64,000 nt of DNA from Azospirillum sp051124815 (GTDB lineage: Bacteria; Pseudomonadota; Alphaproteobacteria; Azospirillales; Azospirillaceae). The translations under genes were made by a program, and so were the position numbers. Of this stretch, positions 50,276-59,525 are shown in pieces (position 1 is the first letter of the stretch; each line of letters starts with the position of its first letter). The stretch covers positions 248,001 to 312,000 of the forward strand of contig NZ_CP118491.1 of the NCBI RefSeq assembly GCF_051124815.1, given 5' to 3'. The notes below the pieces were generated by a model. The model worked only from the letters and a program-made list of their open reading frames with translations, was not told where the DNA came from and did not search any database.

Positions 50276-51294
50276 TCACCGGAGGCTGCGGCTTCCTCGG
50301 CAGCAACCTCGCCGCCGCCGTTCTGGAGCGTGGCGAGGAGCTCTGCGTCTTCGACAATCTGTCCCGCCGCGGCAGTACGCTGAACCTCGACTGGCTGCGC
50401 GGCCGGGGCGAGTTCGAGTTCCGCCATGGCGACATCCGCAATCCCAACGACGTGCAGCGCGCGGTGGCGGAACTGCGGCCGGACGTGGTCTTCCATCTGG
50501 CGGGGCAGGTGGCGATGACCACCTCGCTGGCCGACCCGCGGCTGGATTTCGAGGTCAATGCGCTGGGCAGCTTCAACCTGCTGGACGCGGTGCGCCGTTC
50601 GGCGCCGGACGCCCTGGTGCTCTACAGCTCGACCAACAAGGTCTACGGCGACCTGGAATGGACGCCGTACGAGGAGACGGAGACCCGCTACGTCGCCCCG
50701 GCCTTCCCCGACGGCTTCGACGAGACCGCCCCGCTCGACTTCCATTCGCCCTACGGCACCTCGAAGGGCGCGGCCGACCAGATGATGCTCGATCATCACC
50801 GGGTGTTCGGGCTGCGCACCGTGGTGTTCCGCCATTCCTCGATGTATGGCGGCCGGCAATACGCCACCGCCGACCAGGGCTGGGTCGGCTGGTTCTGCGG
50901 TCTGGCGGTCGAGGCTGGCCGTCGGGCCGGGCTTGGGCAATTGAAGGCCCCCTTCACCATCAGCGGCACCGGCAAGCAGGTCCGCGACGTGCTGCATGCC
51001 GAGGACATGAAGACCCTCTATTTCAGCGCGGTGGAACGGGCCGACGCGGTGGCGGGTCAGGTGTTCAACATCGGCGGCGGCATGGCCAACAGCCTGTCCC
51101 TGCTGGAGCTGTTCCGCCTGCTGGAGGAGCTGCACGGGGTGGAGATGCGGTTCGAGCGCCTGCCGCCGCGCATCAGCGACCAGCGCATCTTCGTCGCCGA
51201 CATCGCCAAGGCCCGCCGCCTGCTGGGCTGGGAGCCGAAGGTCGACGCGCGCCGCGGCGTTTCCGACATGCTGGCCTGGATCGCCCAGCAATAG
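50263..51294 (+). CDS. rfbE: CDP-paratose 2-epimerase (tyvelose epimerase)
   Basis: Converts CDP-paratose to CDP-tyvelose. Extended SDR of 343 residues: MRYLITGGCGFLGSNLA, STNKVYGDLEWTPYEE and the active-site block PLDFHSPYGTSKGAADQM, with RHSSMYGGRQYATADQGWVGWF, all characteristic of RfbE. Start GTG 50263 with GGAG at 50252-50255, inside the end of the preceding gene. It completes the CDP-tyvelose pathway. Confidence 0.92.
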   Translation: MRYLITGGCGFLGSNLAAAVLERGEELCVFDNLSRRGSTLNLDWLRGRGEFEFRHGDIRNPNDVQRAVAELRPDVVFHLAGQVAMTTSLADPRLDFEVNALGSFNLLDAVRRSAPDALVLYSSTNKVYGDLEWTPYEETETRYVAPAFPDGFDETAPLDFHSPYGTSKGAADQMMLDHHRVFGLRTVVFRHSSMYGGRQYATADQGWVGWFCGLAVEAGRRAGLGQLKAPFTISGTGKQVRDVLHAEDMKTLYFSAVERADAVAGQVFNIGGGMANSLSLLELFRLLEELHGVEMRFERLPPRISDQRIFVADIAKARRLLGWEPKVDARRGVSDMLAWIAQQ

Positions 51295-51308
51295 ATCGCC
51301 CGGCAATA
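51279..51308. repeat. 15-bp tandem duplication across a stop codon
   Basis: Units GATCGCCCAGCAATA and GATCGCCCGGCAATA, followed by GATCGAC. The rfbE stop TAG (51292-51294) straddles the unit boundary. Confidence 0.85.
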
Positions 51309-51326
51309 GATCGACAGAGACCGAGC

Positions 51327-52364
51327 ATGCTGCATTTCTTCTGGACGCCCTACACCTTCCGCCGCGATAGCTACGACAAGTACGAGGCGAACAACGCGGA
51401 GATCTGCAAGCATGCGCGCCGCGTGCTCGGCCGCTTCACCGACGTGCATCTCGACAGCTTCAACGCCTCGCGCGTCACGCGGAACCCGGCGGACATCCTG
51501 CTTGGCCACACCAGCTTCGATTCCGCCGGCGGGCTCGCCGACGACTGGGTGCGCGACAACGCGCTGGAACCCGGCCAGCCGGCCCATCCCAACACCTACC
51601 TGATGCTGCCGCTGCTGCCCGAACCGGTGGAGGAGCACAGGAACTGGAGCCCCTTCATGGACAGCCAGCTCCAGGGGGCGCGGCTGATCTTCGGCATCTG
51701 CGGCGATTACTGGTACGAACGCATCCAGGCCCTGCCGGCCGACGACATGCTGGGCCGGGTCAAGGACCGCATCGTCCGCATCGACATGGGCTGCGAAGGC
51801 CACCGCTTCGCTCCGCCGCGCGGCTATTCGCAAGCCAGCATGCGCGGCCTGCTGCACATGAGCGACCTCGCCCCGCACAAGGGCTTCGACCTGCTGCTGA
51901 ACAGCGTCGCCGGCACCGGTGCCGTGCTGCATGCCGGCAGCAGCGCGCTGCGCCCCCACCCCTACCAGCGTGTCCGCCTGAACGGGCACGAGTTCGTCTC
52001 GCTCGGCTGGGTCGACAACACGTCGGCCCAGCAGGACCGCTTCATCAAGGACAACTGCGCCTTCTACATCCACGCCAGTTCGCGCGACGCCCAGGCCACC
52101 GCCATCCTGGAGAACTGCGCCCGCGGCCTGGTGCCGATGGTCACGCCGGAAAGCGGCTTCCGCTCCCCCTACGCCATCGAGCTGACCCAGGACGCCGAGG
52201 CCAACCGCGCCATCATCGCCCGCGCCCTGACGATGCCGCAGGAGGAGTATGAGCGGCGCAGCGCCGGCGTCGTCCGGCAGGTGCTGGACCAGCATTCCTG
52301 GGACCGCATCTTTACCGGCATCTGGGAGCGCATCCAGCAGGACATCGCGGCGCGCGCGTCCTGA
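51327..52364 (+). CDS. GT4-like glycosyltransferase, candidate tyvelosyltransferase
   Basis: Protein of 345 residues without signal peptide. The C-terminal half has GT-B features: LHMSDLAPHKGFDLLLNSVAG, HEFVSLGWVDNTSAQQDRF and SSRDAQATAILENCARGLVPMVTPESGF, where E-x7-E of GT4 is recognisable. N-terminal homology is not recognised. Its place 32 bp after rfbE on the same strand makes it a good candidate for transferring tyvelose; that is context only. Confidence 0.7.
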   Translation: MLHFFWTPYTFRRDSYDKYEANNAEICKHARRVLGRFTDVHLDSFNASRVTRNPADILLGHTSFDSAGGLADDWVRDNALEPGQPAHPNTYLMLPLLPEPVEEHRNWSPFMDSQLQGARLIFGICGDYWYERIQALPADDMLGRVKDRIVRIDMGCEGHRFAPPRGYSQASMRGLLHMSDLAPHKGFDLLLNSVAGTGAVLHAGSSALRPHPYQRVRLNGHEFVSLGWVDNTSAQQDRFIKDNCAFYIHASSRDAQATAILENCARGLVPMVTPESGFRSPYAIELTQDAEANRAIIARALTMPQEEYERRSAGVVRQVLDQHSWDRIFTGIWERIQQDIAARAS

Positions 52365-52382
52365 GCGGAGGGCTGCAGGCCT

Positions 52383-54485
52383 CTACAGCAGATCCGTCAC
52401 CAGCCGGCGCAACGCCCCGAGATCCACCTGGAAATTCAGGTTCTCCTGCGGAAAGCCGGAGATCAGCACGTGGTAGGGCAGCCCCAGCGCCGACGCCAGC
52501 AGCCAGTAGCACGGATGCGGGAAGGTCGGCGCCACTTCGATGACGGGGGTTCCCGGCGGGCAGAACAGCATGTTGGTCATGCCGGCGCCGTTGGCGCCGA
52601 TCAGCAGCCGCGCGCGGGAGAACAGCTGGGCGCGCTGTTCCATCGCCAGTTCGGACGCCGACACGCACAGCGCGCCGATCGACTCCATGAAATGGCGGAC
52701 CTCCGCCTCGTTCGTCTCGCGGCGGGAGGCGGCGTCGAAGCGGGACACATAGATGATGCGGTCGCCCGGATGCCGGGTCGGCGCGCCGAAGGCCCGCAGC
52801 AGGCAGTCGCGGAAGGCCGCCGCATCCTCGGGCGCATAGCCTCTCTCGAAGCCGGGGGCGGCCTGGAGATGGTCGACCGCCACCAGCCGGTCGGCCGGAT
52901 AGGTCGCGATCTGCCCGCCGATGCCCAGCGCCGCGATGGTTTCGCGGACGAACGGCACCTGGGCGAGCCGGGCGTTGAGCAGCAGAGGGTCTCCGTTCCG
53001 TCCGAACGGCCCGGCGCCATAGGCCTGGAGGCGGGGCAGATCGTCGATCAGCCAGTGATAGACGTTGTTGTGAAAGCTCGCGCTCAGCAGCTGCGCCTTC
53101 CCTTTGTGACGAAGAGGCGGCCCGGACAGTGGCAGGAAGGCCTGGCAGGTGCCCGCCTCCGTCCGCCTCATCAGGACCGACCCGCCGCCGAACAGCTGGT
53201 CGGGATAGCTGAAGCCGTGGAGGAAGGCCCCATTGCGGTCGAGCAGGCTGAGGTCGAACAGATGCGCGCCGGGAATGTCGTAGAGCCGGCGGCCGCCGCT
53301 GCCGTACCAGTGGGGAAAGCCGGTCTCCTCCGCCACCGGCACGCCCCTGGCGGCGAGCCGCTCGCGGGCTTCCGCGGTGTCGGCCGCATAGTTGGGCGAA
53401 TGCGTGCGGGCATGGGCGGTAAAGGTCCCGCCTGCGGTCCGGTCCAGATTGGCGGGCGGTTCGAGCCGGTGGAGGGACGGAGGGCCGAGCCAGCTCCTGT
53501 ACCAGACGGGGGCATCCGGGCCGGCTCCGGCGGCGGCGATCCCGTCGATGTCCACCCGTGATCCGTCGGCCGGGGCTTCATGGTTGAAGCGGATGACCAG
53601 CCGAGCCGGAGTGCCTTCGGCAAGCGCTTCCGGCAGCATGAGATCCGAAGCCGGGAAGGCCGCGCCCTGGTCCACCAGATGGCGGGTCAGCAGGGCGACG
53701 GCATGCTGGGAGTCCAGCCCGCTCTTGTGCTGGAGCGTGGCGAAGATGGCATCGGTCCACGCCTGCGATCCGGGTGGGAGGCAGTCCAGCCGCACCGCCT
53801 CCAGCCCGTCGTTGCCGGGGAAACGGCTGCGGGCGCGGTCGAGATGGTCGATGGCCTCGCCGCCGCGTCCCGCCGCCGCCAGCGACCGCGCCATCAGGGC
53901 ATGGAGTTCCGGATCGTCGATGCCGGCGCCGATCATGGCCGAACCCAGCCCGATCAGCGCATCCGTGTCCTTCGCCGCACCGAAGGCGCGGCAAATGCCG
54001 AGCAGCGCCGCCATGCTGGACGGATCTGCCTTCAGGGCCTGCTTGTGGATGGCGAGCGCCGGACCGGGGCCATCCTGCCGTTCGACGATCCGGCCAAGCT
54101 CCAGAAGGATGTCTCCGGAGGGCGACAGCCTCGCCGCGGCCTCCAGGCAGCTGCGGGCGCATTCCGTGAAGCCGGTGTCGAACGCCAGCTTTGCCAGGAG
54201 GGGCAGAAGGCCCGGCAGATCCTGCGGGTCGGCCAGCCGCGCGGCCAGCCGATCCTGGAAAGGGGCCTCGCCATCGGCGGGCAGCGGCAGGCGATGGGCG
54301 GCAAGCTGCGGGATGGCGCTCTCGAACCGCCTGCCCGCCGGGGTGCCGGCCTGCCGCCACGCTTCCAGCTCGAGGAGAAGGCCGGCGATCCGGTCCGTCA
54401 GCGAGGCGGGCGGACAAGCGGGCGGCGGTGGCATCGCGTCGCCGCTCCGGGCATTCGGTGCGGCGGAGTCCTGTTCATGCGCCAT
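52383..54485 (-). CDS. TPR protein with DUF563 (GT61) glycosyltransferase domain
   Basis: Protein of 700 residues. TPR-like helices fill about 60-270 (ARSCLEAAARLSPSGDILLELGRI). The C-terminal 250 match the DUF563/GT61 domain: FHNNVYHWLIDDLPRLQAY, DRIIYVSRFDAASRRETNEAEV and RLLIGANGAGMTNMLFCPPGTPVIEV. GT61 enzymes transfer xylose and other sugars in eukaryotes and act in surface glycans in bacteria. ATG 54485 with GAGGA upstream; first gene to the left of two GT2 genes in the same direction. Confidence 0.84.
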   Translation of the reverse strand: MAHEQDSAAPNARSGDAMPPPPACPPASLTDRIAGLLLELEAWRQAGTPAGRRFESAIPQLAAHRLPLPADGEAPFQDRLAARLADPQDLPGLLPLLAKLAFDTGFTECARSCLEAAARLSPSGDILLELGRIVERQDGPGPALAIHKQALKADPSSMAALLGICRAFGAAKDTDALIGLGSAMIGAGIDDPELHALMARSLAAAGRGGEAIDHLDRARSRFPGNDGLEAVRLDCLPPGSQAWTDAIFATLQHKSGLDSQHAVALLTRHLVDQGAAFPASDLMLPEALAEGTPARLVIRFNHEAPADGSRVDIDGIAAAGAGPDAPVWYRSWLGPPSLHRLEPPANLDRTAGGTFTAHARTHSPNYAADTAEARERLAARGVPVAEETGFPHWYGSGGRRLYDIPGAHLFDLSLLDRNGAFLHGFSYPDQLFGGGSVLMRRTEAGTCQAFLPLSGPPLRHKGKAQLLSASFHNNVYHWLIDDLPRLQAYGAGPFGRNGDPLLLNARLAQVPFVRETIAALGIGGQIATYPADRLVAVDHLQAAPGFERGYAPEDAAAFRDCLLRAFGAPTRHPGDRIIYVSRFDAASRRETNEAEVRHFMESIGALCVSASELAMEQRAQLFSRARLLIGANGAGMTNMLFCPPGTPVIEVAPTFPHPCYWLLASALGLPYHVLISGFPQENLNFQVDLGALRRLVTDLL

Positions 54486-54519
54486 GCTGCGATCCTCGCT
54501 GTCCCGGCCCTCAGCGCTG

Positions 54520-55413
54520 TCAGGGCGCCGGATCGATCCCATAGGCCCGCAGATGGTCCTCATAGGGAATGACCCGGCGGGCGTTGCGCACCTCCTGCCG
54601 CCACAGGGCGGCGGCGGCCAGCCGGGCGGGCGGCGGGGCCATCGGCGACTTCATGAACCACATCAGCGCATGGTGGTAGCAGGTGAAGAAGCGCCCGCTG
54701 GCGACGAGGTCGGAGGTGATGCCGCCGCGCCGGAAGGTGACCAGCGGCTCGCCGACATAGACGACATAGGGATAGCGGCTGGCGGCGATCAGATAGATCA
54801 GGCAGTCGGGGCCGGCGCCATGCGCCTCGAAATCGGCGGCCGAGCTTCCCCCCGGGCCGGGGCCGAGATCGCTGACGATGCCGTCGCGCAGGTCGGCGGT
54901 GCGGAACAGGGCGGCGCAGGGCGACACCGGCAGGCCGCCGAAGTTCGACAGGTACTCGAAGACGAAGGTGTCGGACGGGAAGGTGTCGACGAAATACTGA
55001 TGGATGACGCCGTGCGACGCCCCCGCCTCGTCCACCAGCTTCGCGGGGGTGAAGACGAAGGCGACCCGCCCCTGCAGGCGGGGCAGGGTGCGCTCCAGAT
55101 AGGCCGGCTCCAGCCGGTCGTCGGAGAACAGGATCTTGGAAACCGGAGCCCGCGCCTCGGCGACGCAGCGGCGCCAGTTGTTGACCGGGCCGATGTTGGC
55201 ATCGTTGCGGAACAGGCGCAGCCGCCCGTCCTCCGCCGCCAGCCGCTGGCAGATCGCCCAGGTGCAGTCGGTGCTGGCGTTGTCCACCACCACCACCTCG
55301 ATGTCTCGCACCGTCTGGGCCAGTGCGGAGCGGATCGTCTCCTCGATCTCGCGCTCCCGGTTGTAGGCCGGGATCAGGATGCTGACGAGCGGGGCGGGAA
55401 CGGCGGCGCTCAT
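54520..55413 (-). CDS. family 2 glycosyltransferase
   Basis: GT2 enzyme of 297 residues. PLVSILIPAYNREREIEETI is the start of the GT-A domain; VVVVDNASTDCTWAICQRLA and KILFSDDRLEP (DD metal site) follow. No membrane helix. Overlaps the upstream GT2 gene by 4 bp (ATGA at 55410-55413). Inverting transfer to a glycan is expected; sugar unknown. Confidence 0.88.
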   Translation of the reverse strand: MSAAVPAPLVSILIPAYNREREIEETIRSALAQTVRDIEVVVVDNASTDCTWAICQRLAAEDGRLRLFRNDANIGPVNNWRRCVAEARAPVSKILFSDDRLEPAYLERTLPRLQGRVAFVFTPAKLVDEAGASHGVIHQYFVDTFPSDTFVFEYLSNFGGLPVSPCAALFRTADLRDGIVSDLGPGPGGSSAADFEAHGAGPDCLIYLIAASRYPYVVYVGEPLVTFRRGGITSDLVASGRFFTCYHHALMWFMKSPMAPPPARLAAAALWRQEVRNARRVIPYEDHLRAYGIDPAP

Positions 55414-56402
55414 GCCCGGGCCGCCTGGGCCTGGGCCGCCTGGCGCTGGTTGCGCTCCTGGATGTAGGCGTTGAAGTCGGCCACCGTGATCAGCGGGAAG
55501 CTGCCGATATACTGGACCGCCGCCTGCCCGACCTGCTCGACCAGGAAGGTGAAGACCGCCAGCTCGACCTGCCGGTCGATCTTCGTCAGCTCATCCCCGC
55601 GCTTGGCGCGCAGGGTGGTGTAGATGCGGTTCAGCTGGGCGGCGCGGGTTTCCGGCGACTTGCGGTAATTGGTCACCGCACCGTTGCCGGTCTGGATTTC
55701 CCAGTTGTGCTCGCCGTCGCGGATGGTGATGAGCGGATCGAACAGGTAGCCCAGCCGCTGGCCCGACAGGCCGAGATACCAGTGGGCGTATTCCTCCGAC
55801 CCGCATTCCCAGGATTCCACCATCGGCGCCAGGAACTGGGCGGTGCGGTAGAGGCCGGTCAGGGTGTTGACGAACAGCGGCGGGGACGGCGGGACGTGCA
55901 GCGACACCGGGTTCAGGTAATAGCCGTCGATCACCGCCTCCACCCCCGGCCGCAGCGTGCTGTGGAAGGGCTGCGGGTGGGGGCGCCCGTCCATCAGGAT
56001 GTGGTGGGCGTTGGAGAAGCAGGCGTTGACCTCCGGCACCCGGCGCAGCAGATCGACCTTGCGGCGCAGGTTGTCGGCGTCCCAGAAATCGTCGTCGGCG
56101 GTGAAGGTGAAGAACTCGCCGGTGATGAAGCTGAAGGCGCGGCGCGCGTTGCCGTCCATCCCCAGATTGGTCTCGTTCTTGTGATAGCGGACGCGCGGAT
56201 CGGCATAGCGGCCGGCGACGAGGTCGCGCGTCTCGTCATTGTCCGAATTGTCGGTGATGATGACTTCGTAGTTGCCGTAGGTCTGGGCGAAGACCGTGTC
56301 CAGCAGCTCGCGCAGCAGGGCCGGGCGGTTGCGGGTCGGGATGCAGATCGAGACCCTGTCTGTTACGCGCTGTTCCATGACGACTTTCTCTGCCGCGTCC
56401 AT
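55410..56402 (-). CDS. family 2 glycosyltransferase
   Basis: GT2 enzyme of 330 residues. VSICIPTRNRPALLRELLDTVFAQTYGNYEVIITDNSDNDETRDLV and FFTFTADDDFWDADNL (DDD metal site) mark the GT-A domain; the C-terminal 90 residues are helical and Gln/Ala-rich. ATG 56402 or ATG 56378. Coupled to the next GT2 gene by ATGA overlap. Confidence 0.88.
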   Translation of the reverse strand: MDAAEKVVMEQRVTDRVSICIPTRNRPALLRELLDTVFAQTYGNYEVIITDNSDNDETRDLVAGRYADPRVRYHKNETNLGMDGNARRAFSFITGEFFTFTADDDFWDADNLRRKVDLLRRVPEVNACFSNAHHILMDGRPHPQPFHSTLRPGVEAVIDGYYLNPVSLHVPPSPPLFVNTLTGLYRTAQFLAPMVESWECGSEEYAHWYLGLSGQRLGYLFDPLITIRDGEHNWEIQTGNGAVTNYRKSPETRAAQLNRIYTTLRAKRGDELTKIDRQVELAVFTFLVEQVGQAAVQYIGSFPLITVADFNAYIQERNQRQAAQAQAARA

Positions 56403-56488
56403 CTTCGCCGCGTCTTTTCCGGGCGGCGAAGCGATATCACCCCGAAACCGGCAGGGTCAACCGGACCCCGCCCGCTCCCGTCCCGCCC

Positions 56489-59482
56489 TTATTCCCGGGC
56501 CCGCACCCAGGCCTGGTACAGCCCGCCGAAGATCATCGGATGCTCGGCCTCCAGCCGGTCCCAGCGGGCGAGCGAGGTCATCGCCGGATCCTCGGGGAAG
56601 CGCTTGCGGTAGAGCGCCGCCACGGCGGGATCGGCCAGCCGGAAGCCCAGGAACTCCAGGCCCAGCGTTTCCAGCGCGCCGGCCAGCCAGGGCAGCGTGA
56701 CGTGCAGTTCGTGCACATGCATCAGCAGGTCGCGGCAGGCGCTGGTGCCGTAGAAGTCAGGGGAATGGACGACGGCGCGCGCCGGATGGCCGTCCGGCAG
56801 ATCCTGGATGTCGCGGCGGACGCGGCGGATGCCGTCCAGGGTCGGCGGGTGGCCGCGCTCGGCGATGAAGTGGCGGGCGGCCAGGATCGGCCGGCGGGCG
56901 GCGGCGCTGTAGAAGCCCACCTCCATCACGCCATGCGGGCGCATCAGCCCGCGCAGCACGCGCAGGCCCGCCACCGGATCCTCCATGTGGTGCAGCACGC
57001 CGACGCTGTGGATCACGTCGAAGCGGCGGCCCAGCGTCCCCAACTCCAGCAGGTCGGCCTGGGCGAACTCGATGCTCTTCAGGCCCAGCCGACGGCTCTG
57101 CCGGGTGGCGTAGGCCAGGCTGCGGCGGCTGAGGTCGACCGCCAGCACCTTTGCGTTCTTCAACGTGGAGGCGGCCCACACCGCCTCGCGCCCGGTGCCG
57201 CAGCCGGCGACCAGAACCTCCGGCGCCTCCCAGCCCGGCGTGTCCCAGGCGGGGGAAGCGGGGAGGGCTGCATGCGGGAACAGGGCGTGCAGGAAGCGGG
57301 GCAGCGGCATCGGCTCCGGCAGCAGGCCGGTGGTCATCCAGCGCGGATAGGGGTTCTCCTCGTACTGGGCGCGCACGCCGACCGACACCGGATGGCTGAT
57401 CGGGGTCAGCGCCGGCAGCTCCGCCTGGATCGCCGCCTCGGCCAGCGGTTCGGCGACCTGCCGGTTCAGCAGCCGGGCGATCTCCTCGGGCCAGGACAGG
57501 GCCTGCAGGGCGGCCGCCCGTTCCCAGCGGTAGAGCGGACGGTAGGCGCCGAGCAGCGCGACCAGAACCGCCGGCGGCTGCTCGTTGCGGCCCAGCGCCG
57601 CTTCCGCCGCGCGCAGCAGCACCGCCAGGACCTGGAACTCGCCGTCGGTCTCGGCGAAGACGTATTCGTTGAGGAAGCACTGTTCGGCGATGGCGGCGCA
57701 CAGCGCGCGCCAGGACGGCCGGTCGGGCAGACCGGGACCGGTCAGCGCCAGCAGCAGAACCCGGCGCAGCCGGGTCAGCGCCCGTTCCAGGGTGGGGTCG
57801 CAGACCGGTGCTGCGCGCAGATGGGCCAGCAGCAGCGCATCCTCCGCCAGCCCGGCCAGCGAACCGTCAGCCAGCAGGGTCCGGCTGGCGTCGTCCAGGG
57901 CGGGGCCGGCGTCCTCCGGCAGGGCGGCGAGATGGCGCAGGATGGGCGAGGCCATCAGCATGCCGGCGATGGCGCGCGACAGCCCGGCGCCCTCCACCTC
58001 CGGCCGGCCGAGCGCCGCCAGCAGGTCCGCGCGCAGCCCCTCATCTGGTTCCGGCGGAGCGGCGTCGCGCAGCGCCTCGGCAAAGGCGATCCAGTTGCGC
58101 GGCACGTCGGGGGCGAGATGGATCGCCTTGCGCACATAGGGCAGGGCCTGGTCGCGCCAGCCGCCTTGCAGGAACAGGGCTGCGATGCCGAAGCACAGCT
58201 CCGCGTCCTCCGGTGCGGTGCGGGCGATGCCGAAGGCCTCGGCTTCCGCCTCGGCGGTGCGGCCGGCGGCGACCAGCAGCGACAGCAGGGCGCGGCGCAG
58301 CGGCAGGGGAAGCGGCTGGTTGGCCGGCCGGCCGGCGGTGGCGCGGCGCAGCTCCTCGATGGCGGCGTCGGGGTTGCCGGTTTCCTGGTGCAGGCGGGCG
58401 AGGTTGTTGTGGATTTCCGGCAGGTCGGGGGACAGGCGCAGCGCCTCGCGGTAGGCGTCCAGCGCCCCGGCGGTGTCGCCGCTGCTCTGCAGGGCGGCGC
58501 CCAGATTGGCCAGCAGCGGCGTCCGGTTGGCGTCGTCCGGGTTGGCGATGCGGGCCAACCCGTCGCGGCAGACGGTGGCCGCCTCCTCCCAATGGCCGGC
58601 GACGCGCAGGCTGTCGGCCAGCCGCAGCCGGGCGTCGAGATGGCCCGGATCGACCGCCAGCACCCGGTGGAAGGCGGCGATGGCCGATTCCGGCTGGCCG
58701 GCGCGATGGTGCAGGGTGCCGATCAGGTGCAGGGTCCCGGCCAGACGCGGACGCAGCGCCACCGCCTGCTCGGCCTGCTCCAGCGCCTCCTCGTCGCGGC
58801 CCAGCCGGGCCAGCAGCGAGGCATGGTTGCCCAGGATCTCCGGCAGGACCGGACGGTGGGACAGCGCCCGGCGGAACAGCGCCTCGGCCTCCTCGGCCCG
58901 TCCCTCCAGCATGCGGACCAGCGCCAGGGTGCCCAGCGTCTCGGCCTGCGCCTGCCGCAGCGCCTGTGTGGGCTGGGTCGGGGCCGGCTGTGTGGCGCCG
59001 TCGGCAAGGCGCAGGGCCGCGTCGCAGGCCGCCGCCGCCTCGGCCAGCTGGCCCAGCCGCAGGCGGGCGAGCGCCTGCGCGCGGTGGGCCTGGATGGCTG
59101 CCGCCCCGCTCTCCGTCCGCCGCAGCGCTTCGGCCGCCGCCGCATAGCCGTCGTCGGTGCGGCCGGCGGCGATCAGTGCGAGGGCCAGCACGCTCCAGCC
59201 GTCCGGCCTGTCCATCTGCGCCCGCACCCCTGCCTCCGCCCAGGCCACGGTGTCGGCCGGCCGTCCCAGGATGCGGGCGGCCTCCGCCAGCGACAGCAGC
59301 CCGGCGGCATCCCGCGGCGGGGCGCCGCACAGCGCGCGGTAGGGACCCTCCGCCTCCTCCGGCCGGCCGGCCCGGCACAGCTCCAGGACCTGCGACAGGC
59401 GGCGCTCCACGGCGAGACGGTCCGATGCGCTCTGGTCGGCTGGAGGGCTGGCGGTCCCGGTGGCTGGTTCGGCGGTGGTCAT
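56489..59482 (-). CDS. TPR protein with C-terminal SAM methyltransferase
   Basis: Protein of 997 residues. The first 450 hold about ten TPR units (EILGNHASLLARLGRDEEALEQAEQAVALRP; DLPEIHNNLARLHQETGNPDAAIEELRRA). A linker of about 250 residues follows, then a class I methyltransferase: YEENPYPRW, LVAGCGTGREAVWAASTLKNAKVLAVDLS, FDVIHSVGVLHHMEDPVAGLRVL and PHGVMEVGFYS. This fusion type is common in Azospirillum-like genomes near surface glycan or flagellin modification genes. Acceptor unknown. It lies 43 bp downstream of the TPR-glycosyltransferase. Confidence 0.86.
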   Translation of the reverse strand: MTTAEPATGTASPPADQSASDRLAVERRLSQVLELCRAGRPEEAEGPYRALCGAPPRDAAGLLSLAEAARILGRPADTVAWAEAGVRAQMDRPDGWSVLALALIAAGRTDDGYAAAAEALRRTESGAAAIQAHRAQALARLRLGQLAEAAAACDAALRLADGATQPAPTQPTQALRQAQAETLGTLALVRMLEGRAEEAEALFRRALSHRPVLPEILGNHASLLARLGRDEEALEQAEQAVALRPRLAGTLHLIGTLHHRAGQPESAIAAFHRVLAVDPGHLDARLRLADSLRVAGHWEEAATVCRDGLARIANPDDANRTPLLANLGAALQSSGDTAGALDAYREALRLSPDLPEIHNNLARLHQETGNPDAAIEELRRATAGRPANQPLPLPLRRALLSLLVAAGRTAEAEAEAFGIARTAPEDAELCFGIAALFLQGGWRDQALPYVRKAIHLAPDVPRNWIAFAEALRDAAPPEPDEGLRADLLAALGRPEVEGAGLSRAIAGMLMASPILRHLAALPEDAGPALDDASRTLLADGSLAGLAEDALLLAHLRAAPVCDPTLERALTRLRRVLLLALTGPGLPDRPSWRALCAAIAEQCFLNEYVFAETDGEFQVLAVLLRAAEAALGRNEQPPAVLVALLGAYRPLYRWERAAALQALSWPEEIARLLNRQVAEPLAEAAIQAELPALTPISHPVSVGVRAQYEENPYPRWMTTGLLPEPMPLPRFLHALFPHAALPASPAWDTPGWEAPEVLVAGCGTGREAVWAASTLKNAKVLAVDLSRRSLAYATRQSRRLGLKSIEFAQADLLELGTLGRRFDVIHSVGVLHHMEDPVAGLRVLRGLMRPHGVMEVGFYSAAARRPILAARHFIAERGHPPTLDGIRRVRRDIQDLPDGHPARAVVHSPDFYGTSACRDLLMHVHELHVTLPWLAGALETLGLEFLGFRLADPAVAALYRKRFPEDPAMTSLARWDRLEAEHPMIFGGLYQAWVRARE

Positions 59483-59525
59483 GGAGCGGAACCCTTTGGC
59501 TGGAGGGGGTGAGGGCTGTCTGGCC

